A stretch of 64,000 nucleotides of DNA from Rhabditoides inermis (lineage: Eukaryota > Nematoda > Chromadorea > Rhabditida > Rhabditidae): assembly GCA_963966185.1 (NCBI GenBank), contig CAWZYM010000408.1:353501-417500 (forward strand), in the 5' to 3' direction. Made by a program: the position numbers and the translations under genes. The notes beneath the pieces were generated by a model, which searched no databases, was not told where the DNA came from, and was given only the letters and a program-made list of their open reading frames with translations. Of the stretch, positions 38,570-51,634 are shown piece after piece (position 1 is the first letter of the stretch; each line of letters opens with the position of its first letter).

Positions 38570-39641
38570 TCGCTAGTATGTGTAAAATGCCCTATGGTGT
38601 CTGTCCATACATCGCTCTACCGCGCCACCCACTACTCCTATCTAGCCAAACGTGACATCGATCCGATGGTCTCGGTCCCGAGATGCAGGATTCCAATTTT
38701 CAGATCTTTATCTCTCATATCCGCGGAGCTATAAGCTCAAGAAGGTCCGACGAAATAGCGCGTAATCCGAGAGAGTCAGACAGAAAACAGGCGAAATAGT
38801 GTGTGAGGCGAGGAGACGGGTCACTGACGAATCGGCTGTGGCGAGTAGACCTTACAAGAACGAGCACTGCGGATCGCAGACTTCAGCTATCGAAAAACGG
38901 TTTCGACGTCACTCCTCTACACTCCCTCACCTACAAATCTGCCCGTAATCTTTTTATAAATCCTCCTGGTTTCCTTTCACGAAGTGATTTAGTAGAGGCG
39001 AGGCGACACCAAACAGTTGTCGCGGGCTGTTCAAGAAAACTAGGCAATCGTGTAAGGTCTCCCTTTACTACAACATGCAGATAGGTGGCGACTACACTTC
39101 TACCAAAATTTGCATCTTTTTGTGACCTCTGACGCCCGCTATCAATTAAATTCCTCTAATCGACGCCACTTTATTGCCCCGCGACGAGAGAGTGTGGAGA
39201 GGTGAGAGTGCGCCAGCTGCCAGTCTGTCTGATGTCAGAGAAAGAGACAGTCTATTGTGCAAATGAGCGAGAACATCACCATGCACTATGAAACAGCTCA
39301 CCACACTCCAACAAACTGCGCGATTACTATATTCTGAGTAAATACAATAAAACATAAATATATGCACTCACGTCATTGTATGTTCAATCAGGGAAGTGAG
39401 GCGAGGCGAAATACTATGTAACCTCCTTTTCTCATCTCTCTTTTTCCGTGTGTGTCTCTCTCCCCCTTTCTCTCTCTCTTTCTCTCTCTTTCTCTCCCTC
39501 TCTCCCTCTCTTCCTCTATCTCTCTCTTATATGTTATGATTTCAGATTAATGATAACTATGAATTCTACTTGGATTTAAAATAAATAATAATTGTCAACC
39601 AGCTCTCTCTCATCTCTCTCTTTCTATCTCTTTATCTCTCT

Positions 39642-39683
<42 letters not shown>

Positions 39684-40876
39684 TTTAATACTGTTTTATA
39701 TTACTGATCTACTGATCGACTTGGACCGCGGAGGCGCGCGGAGCGTGCCGGAGCGCTTTCTATGTGCATACGAAAAAGTAAAATATCAGAGAGTCGCAGA
39801 AAATGCATATCAGTAGAAGTGATCGATATATTAATATAATTACTGATCTACTGATCGACTTTGACCGCGGAGGCGCGCGGAGCGTGCCGGAGCGCTTTCT
39901 ATGTGCATACGAGAAAGTAAAATATCAGAGAGTCGGAGAAAATGCATATCAGTAGCAGTGATCAAATTATTCTTATTTCTTACTGATATACTGATATACT
40001 TTGACCGCGGAGGCGCGCGGAGCGTGCCGGAGCGCTTTCTATGTGCATACGAAAAAGTAAAATATCAGAGAGTCGGAGAAAATGCATATCAGTAGCAGTG
40101 ATCAAATTATTTTCATTTCTGACCGATGTACTGATATATTTTGACCGCGGAGGCGCGTGGAGCGTGCCGGAGCGCTTTCTATGTGCATACGAGAGAGTGA
40201 AAGATCAGAGAGTCGGAGATAAGTCATATCAGTAGCAGTGATCAATGCATTCTTACTATTACTGATCTACTGATATATTTTGACCGCGGAGGCGCGCGGA
40301 GCGTGCCGGAGCGCTTTCTATGTGCATACGAGAAAGTGAACGATCAGAGAGTCGGAGAAAATTCATATCAGTAGCAGTGATCAACGCATTCTTACTATTA
40401 CTGATCTACTGATATATTTTGACCGCGGAGGCGCGCGGAGCGTGCCGGAGCGCTTTCTATGTGCATACGAGAAAGTGAACGATCAGAGAGTCGGAGAAAA
40501 TTCATATCAGTAGCAGTGATCAACGCATTCTTACTATTACTGATCTACTGATATATTTTGACCGCGGAGGCGCGCGGAGCGTGCCGGAGCGCTTTCTATG
40601 TGCATACGAGAGAGTGAAAGATCAGAGAGTCGGAGAAAATTCATATCAGTAGCAGTGATCAATGCATTCTTACTATTACTGATCTACTGATATATTTGGA
40701 CCGCGGAGGCGCGCGGAGCGTGCCGGAGCGCTTTCTATGTGCATACGAGAGAAAGAAAGATCAGAGAGTCGGAGAAAATGCAAAACAGTATCAATGATCA
40801 ATATATTATTATTTTTGATTTACTGATAGGCTTTGACCGCGGAGGCACGCGGGAGCGTGCCGGAGCGCCTTCTAGA

Positions 40877-40938
<62 letters not shown>

Positions 40939-41316
40939 GGAAAGACAGAGAGAAGCGGAGAAACGGAAAAAGTAGTTTAGTTATGACAAAGTTATCACTC
41001 ATAAACCGATAGTCTTCGGCAGCATCTCGAAGCGCCTTCTGTGAGCATAGTTAAGACAATATCCGTCGAGAATCAAAAAATTATCAACCAGATACTGTTA
41101 GACATTGACACTGTTCAAACATTTGTTAATTCTGTAATTCAAAATTAAGGAAATACAATAAAGTTCACTCATTTTTGGAAGGCTCTGACAACAGCACTTC
41201 TAGCACAGCTCCTAATAGCACTTCCAGAGCACATATCAAGTCAATCTATATATCAATCGATAGATAATTTTCTCCTCTATTGTATACCTATATTTCTAGC
41301 GCGCGAAGCGCGCTAG
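38570..41316 (+). mobile_element. F1 Helitron-like unit 10
   Basis: Starts TCGCTAGTATGTG. Core subtype b to about 39430, (TC)n 39440-39525 and 39600-39680, satellite 39700-40870 (about eight monomers), (GA)n 40878-40935, GCGGAGAAACGG linker, closing module, palindrome 41296-41316. Confidence 0.77.
40878..40950 (+). repeat. (GA)n tract
   Basis: Nearly pure GA repeat (40880-40935), then a GATAGGGAAAGACAGAG tail. On the same strand as the (TC)n tracts at 39440-39680. Confidence 0.95.
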
Positions 41317-43962
41317 TCGCAGCGCCCGCTGCGCCTGGCTGTGCAAAATGCCCTATGGTTTCCGTCCGTCCATCGCTCTACCGCGCCACCCACTACTCCT
41401 ATCTAGCCAAACGTGACATCGATCCGATGGTCTCGGACCCGAGATGCAGGATTCCAATTTTCAGCCATTTATCTCTCATATCCGCGGAGCTATAAGCTCC
41501 AGAAAGTCCGACGAAATAGCGCGTAATCAGAGAGAGTCAGACACAAAAGCGGCGAAATAGTGTGTGAGGCGAGGAGACGGGTAGGTGGTTGAACGGTTGC
41601 ATCGAGTAGGCCTTACACGAACGAGTACTGCGAATCGCAGACTCCAGCTTTCGAGAAACGGTTTTGACGTCACTCCTCTACACTACCTCACCTACAAATC
41701 TGCCCGTAATCTTTTTATAACTCCTCCTGGTTTCCTTTCACGAAGTGATTTAGTCGAGGCGAGGCGACACCAAACAGTTGTCGCGGGCTGTTCAAGAAAA
41801 CTAGGCAACCGTGTAAGGTCTCCTTTTAATACAACATGCAAATAGGTGGCCACTACACTTCTACCAAAATTTGCATCTTTTTGTGACCTCTGACGCCCGC
41901 TATCAATTAAATTCTTCTAATCGACGTCGTTTTATTGCCCCGCGACGAGAGAGTGTGGCGAGGTGAGAGTGCGCCAGCTGCCAGTCTGTCTGCTGTTAGA
42001 GAAAGAGACAGTCAATTGTGCAAATGAGCGAGAACAGCACCATGCACTACAAAACAGCTCACCACACTCCATAAAGGAACTGTGCGATTTCTATTTTCTG
42101 AGCAAATACAATACAAATATAACTGTATGTACTCACGTCTTTCTATATTCAATCATAGAAGTGAGGTGAGGCGAAATAAGGCGAGAGTAGAGATTTTATA
42201 ATATTAGATCCGTGATAACTAATCATTGTCAACCAGCTACTGATAGAGTTTGACCGCTGAGGCGCGCGGAGCGACTGTCTGTGATCAAAGGCGAGAGTAG
42301 ATATTTTATGATATTAGATCCGTGATAACTAATAATTGTCAACCAGTTACTGATAGAATTTGACCGCTGAGGCGCGCGGAGCGGCTGTCTGTGATCAAAG
42401 GCGAGAGTAGAGATTTTATACTATTAGATCCGTGATAACTAATCATTGTCAACCAGCTACTGATAGAGTTTGACCGCTGAGGCGCGCGGAGCGGCTGTCT
42501 GTGATCAAAGGCGAGAGTAGAGATTTTATACTATTAGATCCGTGATAACTAATCATTGTCAACCAGCTACTGATAGAATTTGACCGCGGAGGCGCGCGAA
42601 GCGGCTGTCTGTGATCAAAGGCGAGAGTAGAGATTTCATAATATTAGATCCGTGTTAACTAATTATTGTCAACCAGCTACTGATAGAATTTGACCGCGGA
42701 GGCGCGCGAAGCGGCTGTCTGTGATCATAGGCGAGAGTAGAGATTTTATAATATTAGATCCGTGATAACTAATCATTGTCAACCAGCTACTGATAGAATT
42801 TGACCGCGGAGGCGCGCGGAGCGGCTATCTATGATCGTAAGTAGGCGAGAGTAGTTATTTTATGACGAGAAAGTGAAAGATCAGAGAGTATAAGAAAATG
42901 CATATATGTATCAGTGAACAATGTATTATTATAATTACTGATCTACTGATAGAGTTTTAACGCGGAGGCGCGCGGAGCGTGCCGGAGCGCCTCCTATGTG
43001 CATCCGATAGAGTGAAATATCAGAGAGTCGGAGAGAATGCATATCAGTAACAGTGATAAATATATTCGCTTTATTACTGATCTACTGATAGACTTTGACC
43101 GCGGAGGCGCGCGAAGCGTGCCGGAGCGCCTCCTATGTGCATCCGAGAGAGTGAAATATCAGAGAGTCGAAGAGAATACATATCAGTAACAGTGATCAAT
43201 ATATTCTTATTATTACTGATCTACTGATAGACTTCGACCGCGGAGGCGCGCGAAGCGTGCCGGAGCGCCTCCTATGTGCATCCGAAAGAGTGAAATATCA
43301 GAGAGTCGGAGAGAATGCATATCAGTAACAGTGATCAATATATTCTTATTATTACTGATCTACTGATAGACTTTGACCGCGGAGGCGCGCGGAGCGTGCC
43401 GGAGCGCCCTCCATGTGCATACGAGAGAGTAAATTATCAGGGAGTAGAAGAAAATGCATATCAGTATCAGTGATCAATAGATATTACTGATCTACTGATC
43501 GGCTTTGACCGCGGAGGCGCGCGAAGCGTTCCGGAGCGCTTTTTATGTGCATACGAGAAAGTGAAAGATCAGAGAGTAAGAGAAAATGCATATCCGTAGC
43601 AGTGATCAATGTTTTATTATAATTATCGATCTACTGATATACTTTGACCGTGGAGGCGCGCGGAGCGTGCCCGGATCGCTTTCTATGAGCATAGTAAATA
43701 TAACATCTGTAGATAAGCAGTCAAGCAGATACTATCAACCAGATACTGATAGACTGTGACACTTTCTAAATATTTGAAACTAAGTACTGAAAAAAAGGAA
43801 ATAAATAAAGATCAGTCATCTATTGAAAGACTGACAACAGCACTTCTAGCACAGCTCCTAATAGCACTTCCAGAGCACATATCAAGTCAATCTATATATC
43901 AATCGATAGATAATTTTCTCCTCTATTTTATACCTATATTTCTAGCGCGCGAAGCGCGCTAG
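41317..43962 (+). mobile_element. F1 Helitron-like unit 11, mosaic core, no (TC)n tract
   Basis: The core starts as subtype b (TCGCAGCGCC, GAGGCGAGGAGACGG near 41568). It then switches to subtype a (GGTTGAACGGTTGCATCGAG, from about 41585) and back to b-like sequence downstream. After GAGGTGAGGCGAAATA (about 42176) it passes directly into the 110-bp satellite (42179-42860) with no (TC)n tract. A 140-bp satellite (42865-43690), closing module and palindrome 43942-43962 follow. Confidence 0.76.
42179..42860 (+). repeat. 110-bp satellite array
   Basis: Six to seven monomers, entered in mid-monomer (AGGCGAGAGTAGAGATTTTA). The exit near 42860 (TTTTATGACGAGAAAGTG) is the same junction as at 24050 in unit 5, so units 5 and 11 share a fixed 110/140-bp boundary. 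Confidence 0.92.
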
Positions 43963-45882
43963 TCGCAGCGCCCGCTGCGCCTGGCTGTGCAAAATGCCCT
44001 ATGGTTTCCGTCCGTCCATCGCTCTACCGCGCCACCCACTACTCCTATCTAGCCAAACGTGACATCGATCCGATGGTCTCGGTCCCGAGATGCAGGATTC
44101 CAATTTTCAGATCTTTATCTCTCATATCCGCGGAGCTATAAGCTCCAGAAAGTCCGACGAAATAGCGCGTAATCAGAGAGAGTCAGACACAAAAGCGGCG
44201 AAATAGTGTGTGAGGCGAAGAGACGGGTCACTGACGAATCGGCTGCGGCGAGTAGACCTTTCAAGAACGAGCACTGCGGATCGCAGACTTCAGCTATCGA
44301 AAAACGGTTTCGACGTCACTCCTCTACACTCCCTCACCTACAAATCTGCCCGTAATCTTTTTATAACTCCTCCTGGTTTCTTTTCACGAAGTGATTTAGT
44401 CGAGGCGAGGCGACACCAAACAGTTGTCGCGGGCTGTTCAAGAAAACTAGGCAATCGTGTAAGGTCTTCCTTCACTACAACATGTATATAGGTGGCCACT
44501 AAACTTCTACCAAAATTTGCATCTTTTTGTGACCTCTGAGGCCCGCTATCAATTAAATTCCTCTAATCGACGTAGTTTTATTGCCCCGCGACGAGAGAGT
44601 GTGGCGAGGTGAGAGTGCGCCAGCTGTCAGTCTGTCTGATGTCAGAGAAAGAGACAGTCAATTGTGCAAATGAGCGAGAACATCACCACGCACTACGAAA
44701 TAGCTCACCACACTCCAACAAACTGCGCGATTACTATATTCTGAGTAAATACAATGAAACATTACTATATGCACTCACGTCATTCTATATTCAATCATAG
44801 AAGTGAGGCGAGGCGAAATAGTATGTAACCTCCTTTTCTCATTTCTCTTTTTTCGTCTCTCTCTCTCTCTCCCTCTCTTCCTCTCTCTATATCTCTTTCT
44901 CTTATATTTTATAATATTAGACCAGTGATAACTATTAATTATACTTGGATCTATAATAAATAATAATTGTCAAACAGCTACTGATATGATTTTACCGTGG
45001 AGTGTGCCGGAGCGCCCTCTATGTGCACACGAGAGATTGAAAGATCAGAGAGTAGGAGATAATGCATATCGATATTAGTGATCAGTATATTATAATAATT
45101 ACTGATCTACTGATCGGCTTTGACCGCGGAGGCGCGCGAAGCGTGCCGGAGCGCCTTCTATGTGCATACGAAAGAGTAAACAAATCAGAAAATCGGAAAA
45201 AATGCATATCAGGATCAGTGATCAATATATTATTATAATTACTGATCTACTGATCGACTTTGACCGCGGAGGTGCGCGGAGCGTGCCGGAGCGCTTTCTA
45301 TGTGCATACGAGAAAGTGAAAGATCAGAGAGTCGGAGCAAAATGCACATCAGTAGCAGTGATCAATCTATTCTTAATATTACTGATCTACTGATCGACTT
45401 TGACCGCGGAGGCGCGCGGAGCGTGCCGGAGCGCTTTCTATGTGCATACGAGAAAGTGAAAGATCAGAGAGTCGGAGAAAAATGCATATCAGTAGCAGTG
45501 ATCAATATATTCTTATTATTACTGATCTACTGATATACTTTGACCGCGGATGCGCGCGGAGCGTGCCGGAGCGCTTTCTATGTCCATACGAGAAAGTGAA
45601 CGATCAGAGAGTAGGAGAAAATTCATATCAGTATCAGTGATCAATAAATTATTACAATTACTGATTTACTGATCGGCTTTGATCGCGGAGGCGCGCGGTG
45701 ATTGAAGGCGAGAGTAGATATTTTATAATATTAGATCCGTGATAACTAATTATTGTCAACCAGCTCTCTCCCTATCTCCTCTCTTCCTCTATCTATCTAT
45801 TACATTTCATGATTTCAGATAAGTGATAACTATAAAGTCTACTTGCATCTAAATTAAATCATAATTGTCAACCAGCTGCACA

Positions 45883-45935
<53 letters not shown>

Positions 45936-47084
45936 TTCTCTCTTATATTATTTTACAGCGAAGTGTGCCGGAGCGCCCTCTATGTGCACACGAGAGATTG
46001 AAAGATAAGAGAGTAGGAGAGAAAGCATATCAGTAGCTGATCAATACATTCTGAATAATACTGATCTACTGATCGACTTTGACCGCGGAAGCGCGCGGAG
46101 CGTGCCGGAGCGCTTTTTATGTGCATACGAGAAGGTGAAAGATCAGAGAGTCGGAGAAAATGTATATCAGTAGCAGTGATCAATATATTATTTAATTACT
46201 GATCTACTGATCGACTTTGACCGCGGAGGCGCGCGGAGCGTGCCGGAGCGCTTTCTATGTGCATACGAGAAAGTGAAAGATCAGAGAGTCGGAGAAAATG
46301 TATATCAGTAGCAGTGATCAATATATTATTTAATTACTGATCTACTGATCGACTTTGACCGCGGAGGTGCGCGGAGCGTGCCGGAGCGCTTTCTATGTGC
46401 ATACGAGAAAGTGAAAGATCAGAGAGTCGACAAAAATGCATATCAGTAGCAGTGATCAATCTATTCTTAATACTACTGATCTACTGATCGACTTTGACCG
46501 CGGAGGCGCGCGGAGCGTGCCGGAGCGCTTTCTATGTGCTTACGAGAAAGTGGAAGATCAGAGAGTCGGAGAAAATGCATATCAGTAGCAGTGATCAATA
46601 TATTATTATAATTACTGATTTACTGATCAACTTTGACCGCGGAGGCGCGCGGAGCGTGCCCGGAGCGCTCTCTTTGTGCATACGAGACAGTAAAATATCA
46701 GAGCGTAGGAGAAAATGCATATCATTATCAGTGATCATTATATTATTTTTTATTACTGATCTACTGATAGGCTCTGACCGCGGAGCGTGCCGGAGCGGCT
46801 TCTATGAGCATAGTAAATATAACATCTGTAGAAAAGCAGTCGAGCAGATTCTATCAACCAGATACTGTTAAACTGTGACACTTTCTAAAAATTTGAAACT
46901 ACTGAAAAATAAACAAAAAGAAATAGATAAAGATCAGTCATCTACTGAAAGACTGACAACAGCACTTCTATCACAGCTCCTAATAGCACTTCCAGAGCAC
47001 ATATCAAGTCAATCTATATGTCAATCGATAGATAATTTTCTCCTCTTTTTTATACTCATCTTTCTAGCGCGCGAAGCGCGCTAG
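43963..47084 (+). mobile_element. F1 Helitron-like unit 12 (twin of unit 3)
   Basis: Same sequence and order as 14354-17469, including every monomer variant and the rare ACAAAAATGCATATCAG form near 46431. The only length difference I found is a (TC)n tract 6 bp longer near 45900. Just upstream the closing modules differ (CTATTTTATACCTATATT here, CTATTTCATACCTGTATT at 14321). Downstream, TCGCAGCGCC here replaces TTGCCTGTGTG. This is a discrete recent copy, or a duplicated contig piece. Confidence 0.85.
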
Positions 47085-47949
47085 TCGCAGCGCCCGCTGC
47101 GCCTAGCTGTGCAAAATGCCCTATGGTTTCCGTCCGTCCATCGCTCTACCGCGCCAGCCACTACTCCTATCTAGCCAAACGTGACATCGATCCGATGGTC
47201 TCTGTCCCGAGATGCAGGATTCCAATTTTCAGCCCTTTATCTCTCATATCCGCGGAGCTATAAGCTCCAGAAAGTCCGACGAAATAGCGCGTAATCAGAG
47301 AGAGTCAGACACAAAAGCGGCGAAATAGTGTGTGAGGCGAGGAGACGGGTCACTGGCGAATCGGCTGCGGCGAGTAGACCTTACAAGAACGAGCACTGCG
47401 GATCGCAGACTTCAGCTATCGAAAAACGGTTTCGACGTCACTCCTCTACACTCCCTCACCTACAAATCTGCCCGTAATCTTTTTATAACTCTTCCTGGTT
47501 TCCTTTCACGAAGTGATTTAGTCGAGGCGAGGCGACACTAAACAGTTGTCGCGGGCTGTTCAAGAAAACTAGGCAACCGTGTAAGGTTTCCCTTTACTAC
47601 AACATGCAAATAGGTGGCCACTACACTTCTACCAAAATTTGCATCTTTTTGTGACCTCTGACGCCCGCTATCAATTAAATTCCTCTAATCGACGTCGGTT
47701 TATTGCCCCGCGACGAGAGAGTGTGGCGAGGTGAGAGTGCGCCAGCTGCCAGTCTGTCTGCTGTTAGAGAAAGAGACAGTCAATTGTGCAAATGAGCGAG
47801 AACATCACCACGCACTACGAAACAGCTCATCACACTCCAACAAACTGCGCGATTACTATGTTCTGAGTAAATACAATACAACATTACTATCATTCTATAA
47901 TCAATCATGAAAGTTAGTCGAAGGGAAACACCTCCTTTTCTCATCCTTT

Positions 47950-48002
47950 CTTTTTCGTCTCTCTCTCTCTTTCTCTCTTTCTCTCTTTCTTCTCTCTTGT
48001 TT

Positions 48003-48052
<50 letters not shown>

Positions 48053-48198
48053 TTTTCTTCTCTCTCTCTTTTTCGTCTCCCCCCCCCTCTCTCTCTCTCT
48101 CTTTTGTCTCTCACTCTTTTTTGTCTTGCTCTTTTTCATCTCCTTCTCTCTCTCCCTCTCTCCCTCTCTTCCTCTATCTCTATCTCTCTCTCCCTCTC

Positions 48199-48240
<42 letters not shown>

Positions 48241-48308
48241 ATCTTATGCATTTAGATTATAATGTCTACTTGGATCTAAAAAAATATTATTTGTCAACAA
48301 GCTGTTCA

Positions 48309-48378
<70 letters not shown>

Positions 48379-48420
48379 TCTCTTTCTCTTTCTCACTCTT
48401 TTTCTCTCTCACTATCTCTT
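47950..48420 (+). repeat. (TC)n tracts, longest pyrimidine block
   Basis: Pyrimidine-rich almost throughout 47950-48240 and 48310-48420, with a C8 run near 48081. They are separated by a linker carrying TTTGTCAACAAGCTG. Confidence 0.95.
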
Positions 48421-48429
48421 TGTTTTATA

Positions 48430-49670
48430 ATAATTGTCAACCAGCTACTGATAGGATTTGACCGCTGAGGCGCGCGGAGCGGCTGTCTATGATTATACGC
48501 GAGAGTCGAGATTTTATAATATTAGATCCGTGATAACTAATCATTGTCAACCAGCTACTGATAGAATTTGACCGCTGAGGCGCGCGGAGCGGCTGTCTGT
48601 GATCAAAGGCGAGAGTAGATATTTTATATTATTAGATCAGTGATAAATAATCATTGTCAATCAGCTACTGATAGAATTTGACCGCTGAGGCGCGCGGAGT
48701 GGCTGTCTGTGATCAAAGGTGAGAGTAGAGATTTTATAATATCAGATCCGTGATAACTATTCATTGTCAACCAGCTACTGATAGAAATTGACCGCTGAGG
48801 CGCGCGGAGCGGCTGTCTGTGATTAAAAGCGAAAGTAGATATTTTATAATATTAGATCAGTGATAAATAATCATTGTCAATCAGCTACTGATAGAATTTG
48901 ACAGCTGAGGCGCGCGGAGTGGCTGTCTGTGATCAAAGGCGAGAGTAGAGAATTTATAATATTAGATTCGTGATAACTAATCATTGTCAACCAGCTACTG
49001 ATAGAATTTGACCGCTGAGGCGCGCGGAACGGCTGTCTGAGATCATAGGCGAGAGTCGAGATTTTATAATATTAGATCCGTGATAACTAATCATTGTCAA
49101 CCAGCTACTGATAGAATTTGACCGCTGAGGCGCGCGGAGCGGCTGTCTGTGATCAAAGGCGAGAGTAGAGATTTTATAATATTAGATCCGTGATAACTAA
49201 TCATTGTCAACCAGCTACTGATAAAATTTGACCGCTGAGGCGCGCGGAACGGCTGTCTGTGATCAAAGGCGAGAGTAGAGATTTTATAATATTAGATCCG
49301 TGATAACTAATCATTGTCAACCAGCTACTGATAAAATTTGACCGCTGAGGCGCGCGGAACGGCTGTCTGTGATCAAAGGCGAGAGTAGAGATTTTATAAT
49401 ATTAGATCCGTGATAACTAATCATTGTCAACCAGCTACTGATAAAATTTGACCGCTGAGGCGCGCGGAACGGCTGTCTGAGATCATAGGCGAGAGTCGAG
49501 ATTTTATAATATTAGATCCGTGATAACTAATCATTGTCAATCAGCTACTGATAGAATTTGACCGCGGAGGCGCGCGGAGCGGCTGTCTATGATCGTAGGC
49601 GAGAGTAGATATTTTATAATATTAGATCCGTGATAACTAATCATCGTCAACCAGCTAATGATAGAACTTG
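48430..49670 (+). repeat. 110-bp satellite array
   Basis: About 11 monomers. Variants recur two monomers apart (AGATCAGTGATAAATAATC near 48632 and 48852) and in a block of three with CTGATAAAATTTGACCGC (49219-49458). Confidence 0.92.
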
Positions 49671-49838
49671 AAGGAAATAAATAAAGATCAGTCATGTACT
49701 GGAAGACTGACAACAGCACTTCTAGCACAGCTCCTAATAGCACTTCCTGAGCACATATCAAGTCAATCTATATATCAATCGATAGATAATTTTCTCCTCT
49801 ATTTTAAACCTATATTTCTAGCGCGCGAAGCGCGCTAG

Positions 49839-50707
49839 TCGCCTCTCTCCCCCCTAAAATGTCAGATGCCGTTTGTCCCACCTCAGAACTCATTACTCAT
49901 TCAAGTCTCGGGGCTCTCCTTTTGGGGTTAAGCATCGTTAGGGTCTGGCACGCAATCGTTTCTCTGACACCTCATTTGCATATTCCATATTTGGTATACA
50001 GAAAACTGGTTCGTAACTTTTTACTGAGCGAGAGTTGAGAGCTGGATTTTGTTGTTTAATTATCAGTAACTTAACACATTTCACTGTGAATTTTTCCAGA
50101 TTTTTATCTAATTTTTGAATTTTAATTTATTTTCAAAATTTCACTTTTAATTACTCAGAATCACATTCAATTTGATAACTTGGTTCGTTTTTGAGATAAA
50201 AGGTTCATACTCGGTACAGGTAACAAGTAAACAAGTTCAATTTTTTTGGTAAACAACAACAGTAAACAAGTAAACAAATAAGTAAACAACTCCAAATCTC
50301 ATTTTAAAGGTATCTAACGTGTACTAGACCAAGTACTCAGTTCATATTTGTTGTTTACAAGTGAAGTAAACAAGTAAACAAGTTTGTAAACAACTCAGAA
50401 ATGTGTTTTAAAGGTATCTAACGTGTAGCATACAAAGTACTCAGTTCGATTTTATTGTTTATTTAAACGAACAAACAAGTAAACAAAAAAGTAAACAAGT
50501 ACAAATCTCATTTAATAGGTATCTAACGTGTACTAGACCGGGTACTGAGTTCAGATTTGTTGTTTAAAGTTATGTTATGAGTATATATTTAGAGGTTATA
50601 CAGCGGAAAGGCGAGCGCGCCGAAGGCGCGCGAGCCTTGGAGCGAACGCGGCGCGAAGCGCCGCCACTAGCGGCCGGAGGCGAGCGAAGCGAGCCTCCGG
50701 CCGCTAG
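49839..50707 (+). mobile_element. F3 Helitron-like element with stacked hairpins
   Basis: Starts TCGCCTCTCTCC directly after unit 13's CTAG and ends with CTAG at 50707, directly before the TC of unit 15. The interior is AT-rich and unlike F1. It has three copies of an approximately 105-bp repeat (GGTATCTAACGTGTA at about 50309, 50414, 50518) interleaved with AAGTAAACAAGTAAACAAG runs. The end has three GC hairpins in a row. No open frame of interest. Confidence 0.65.
50610..50707. repeat. Three stacked GAA-loop hairpins
   Basis: In order: GCGCGCC-GAA-GGCGCGC (about 50616-50632), GCGGCGC-GAA-GCGCCGC (about 50649-50665), and a 41-bp palindrome with 15-bp arms (CTAGCGGCCGGAGGC) at 50667-50707 whose centre is GAGCGAAGCGA. 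All three centres contain GAA. The last one ends in CTAG as in the F1 termini. Confidence 0.85.
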
Positions 50708-51591
50708 TCGGGTGTATGTGTAAAATGCCCTATGGTGTCAATCCGTCCGAGTCTCCACAAGGCCCACCGATACTCCTATCTAGCCAAACGTGACATCGAT
50801 CGAATGCTCTCGGTCCCGAGATGCAGGATTCCAATTTTCAGCTCGTTATCTCTCATATCCGCGGAGATATAAGCTTCAGAAAGTCCGACGAAATAGCGCG
50901 TAATCAGAGAGAGTCAGACACAAAAGCGGCGAAATAGTGTGTGAGGCGAGGAGACGGGTCACTGACGAATCGGCTGCGGCGAGTAGACCTTACAAGAACG
51001 AGCACTGCGGATCGCAGACTTCAGCTATCGAAAAACGGTTTCGACGTCACTCCTCTACACTCCCTCACCTACAAATCTGCCCGTAATCTTTTTATAACTC
51101 CTCCTGGTTTCCTTTCACGAAGTGATTTAGTCGAGGCGAGGCGACACCAAACAGTTGTCGCGGGCTGTTCAAGAAAACTAGGCAATCGTGTAAGGTCTCC
51201 CTTCACTACAACATGCAAATAGGTGGCCACTACACTTCTACCAAAATTTGCATCTTTTTGTGACCTCTGACGCCCGCTATCAATTAAATTCCTCAAATCG
51301 ACGTCGTTTTATTGCCCCGCGACGAGAGAGTGTGGCGAGGTGAGAGTGCGCCAGCTGCCAGTCTGTCTGCTGTTAGAGAAAGAGACAGTCAATTGTGCAA
51401 ATGAGCGAGAACATCACCACGCACTACGAAACAGCTCACCACACTCCAACAAACTGTGCAAATTCTATATTCTGAGCACATACAATAAATCAATTCTATA
51501 TGCACTCACGTCATTGTATGCTCAATCAGGAAAATGAGGCGAGGCGAAATACTTTGTAGTACCACCTCCTTTTCTCATCCCTCTCTTTTTC

Positions 51592-51634
<43 letters not shown>

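Larger units (their letters stand above)
47085..49838 (+). mobile_element. F1 Helitron-like unit 13
   Basis: Starts TCGCAGCGCCCGCTGCGCC. Core to about 47930 with a deviant end (GAAAGTTAGTCGAAGGGAAAC), very long (TC)n 47950-48240 and 48310-48420, 110-bp satellite 48430-49670 with no 140-bp monomers, then a shortened closing module entered at AAGGAAATAAATAAAGATCAG (49672), and palindrome 49818-49838. Confidence 0.77.
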
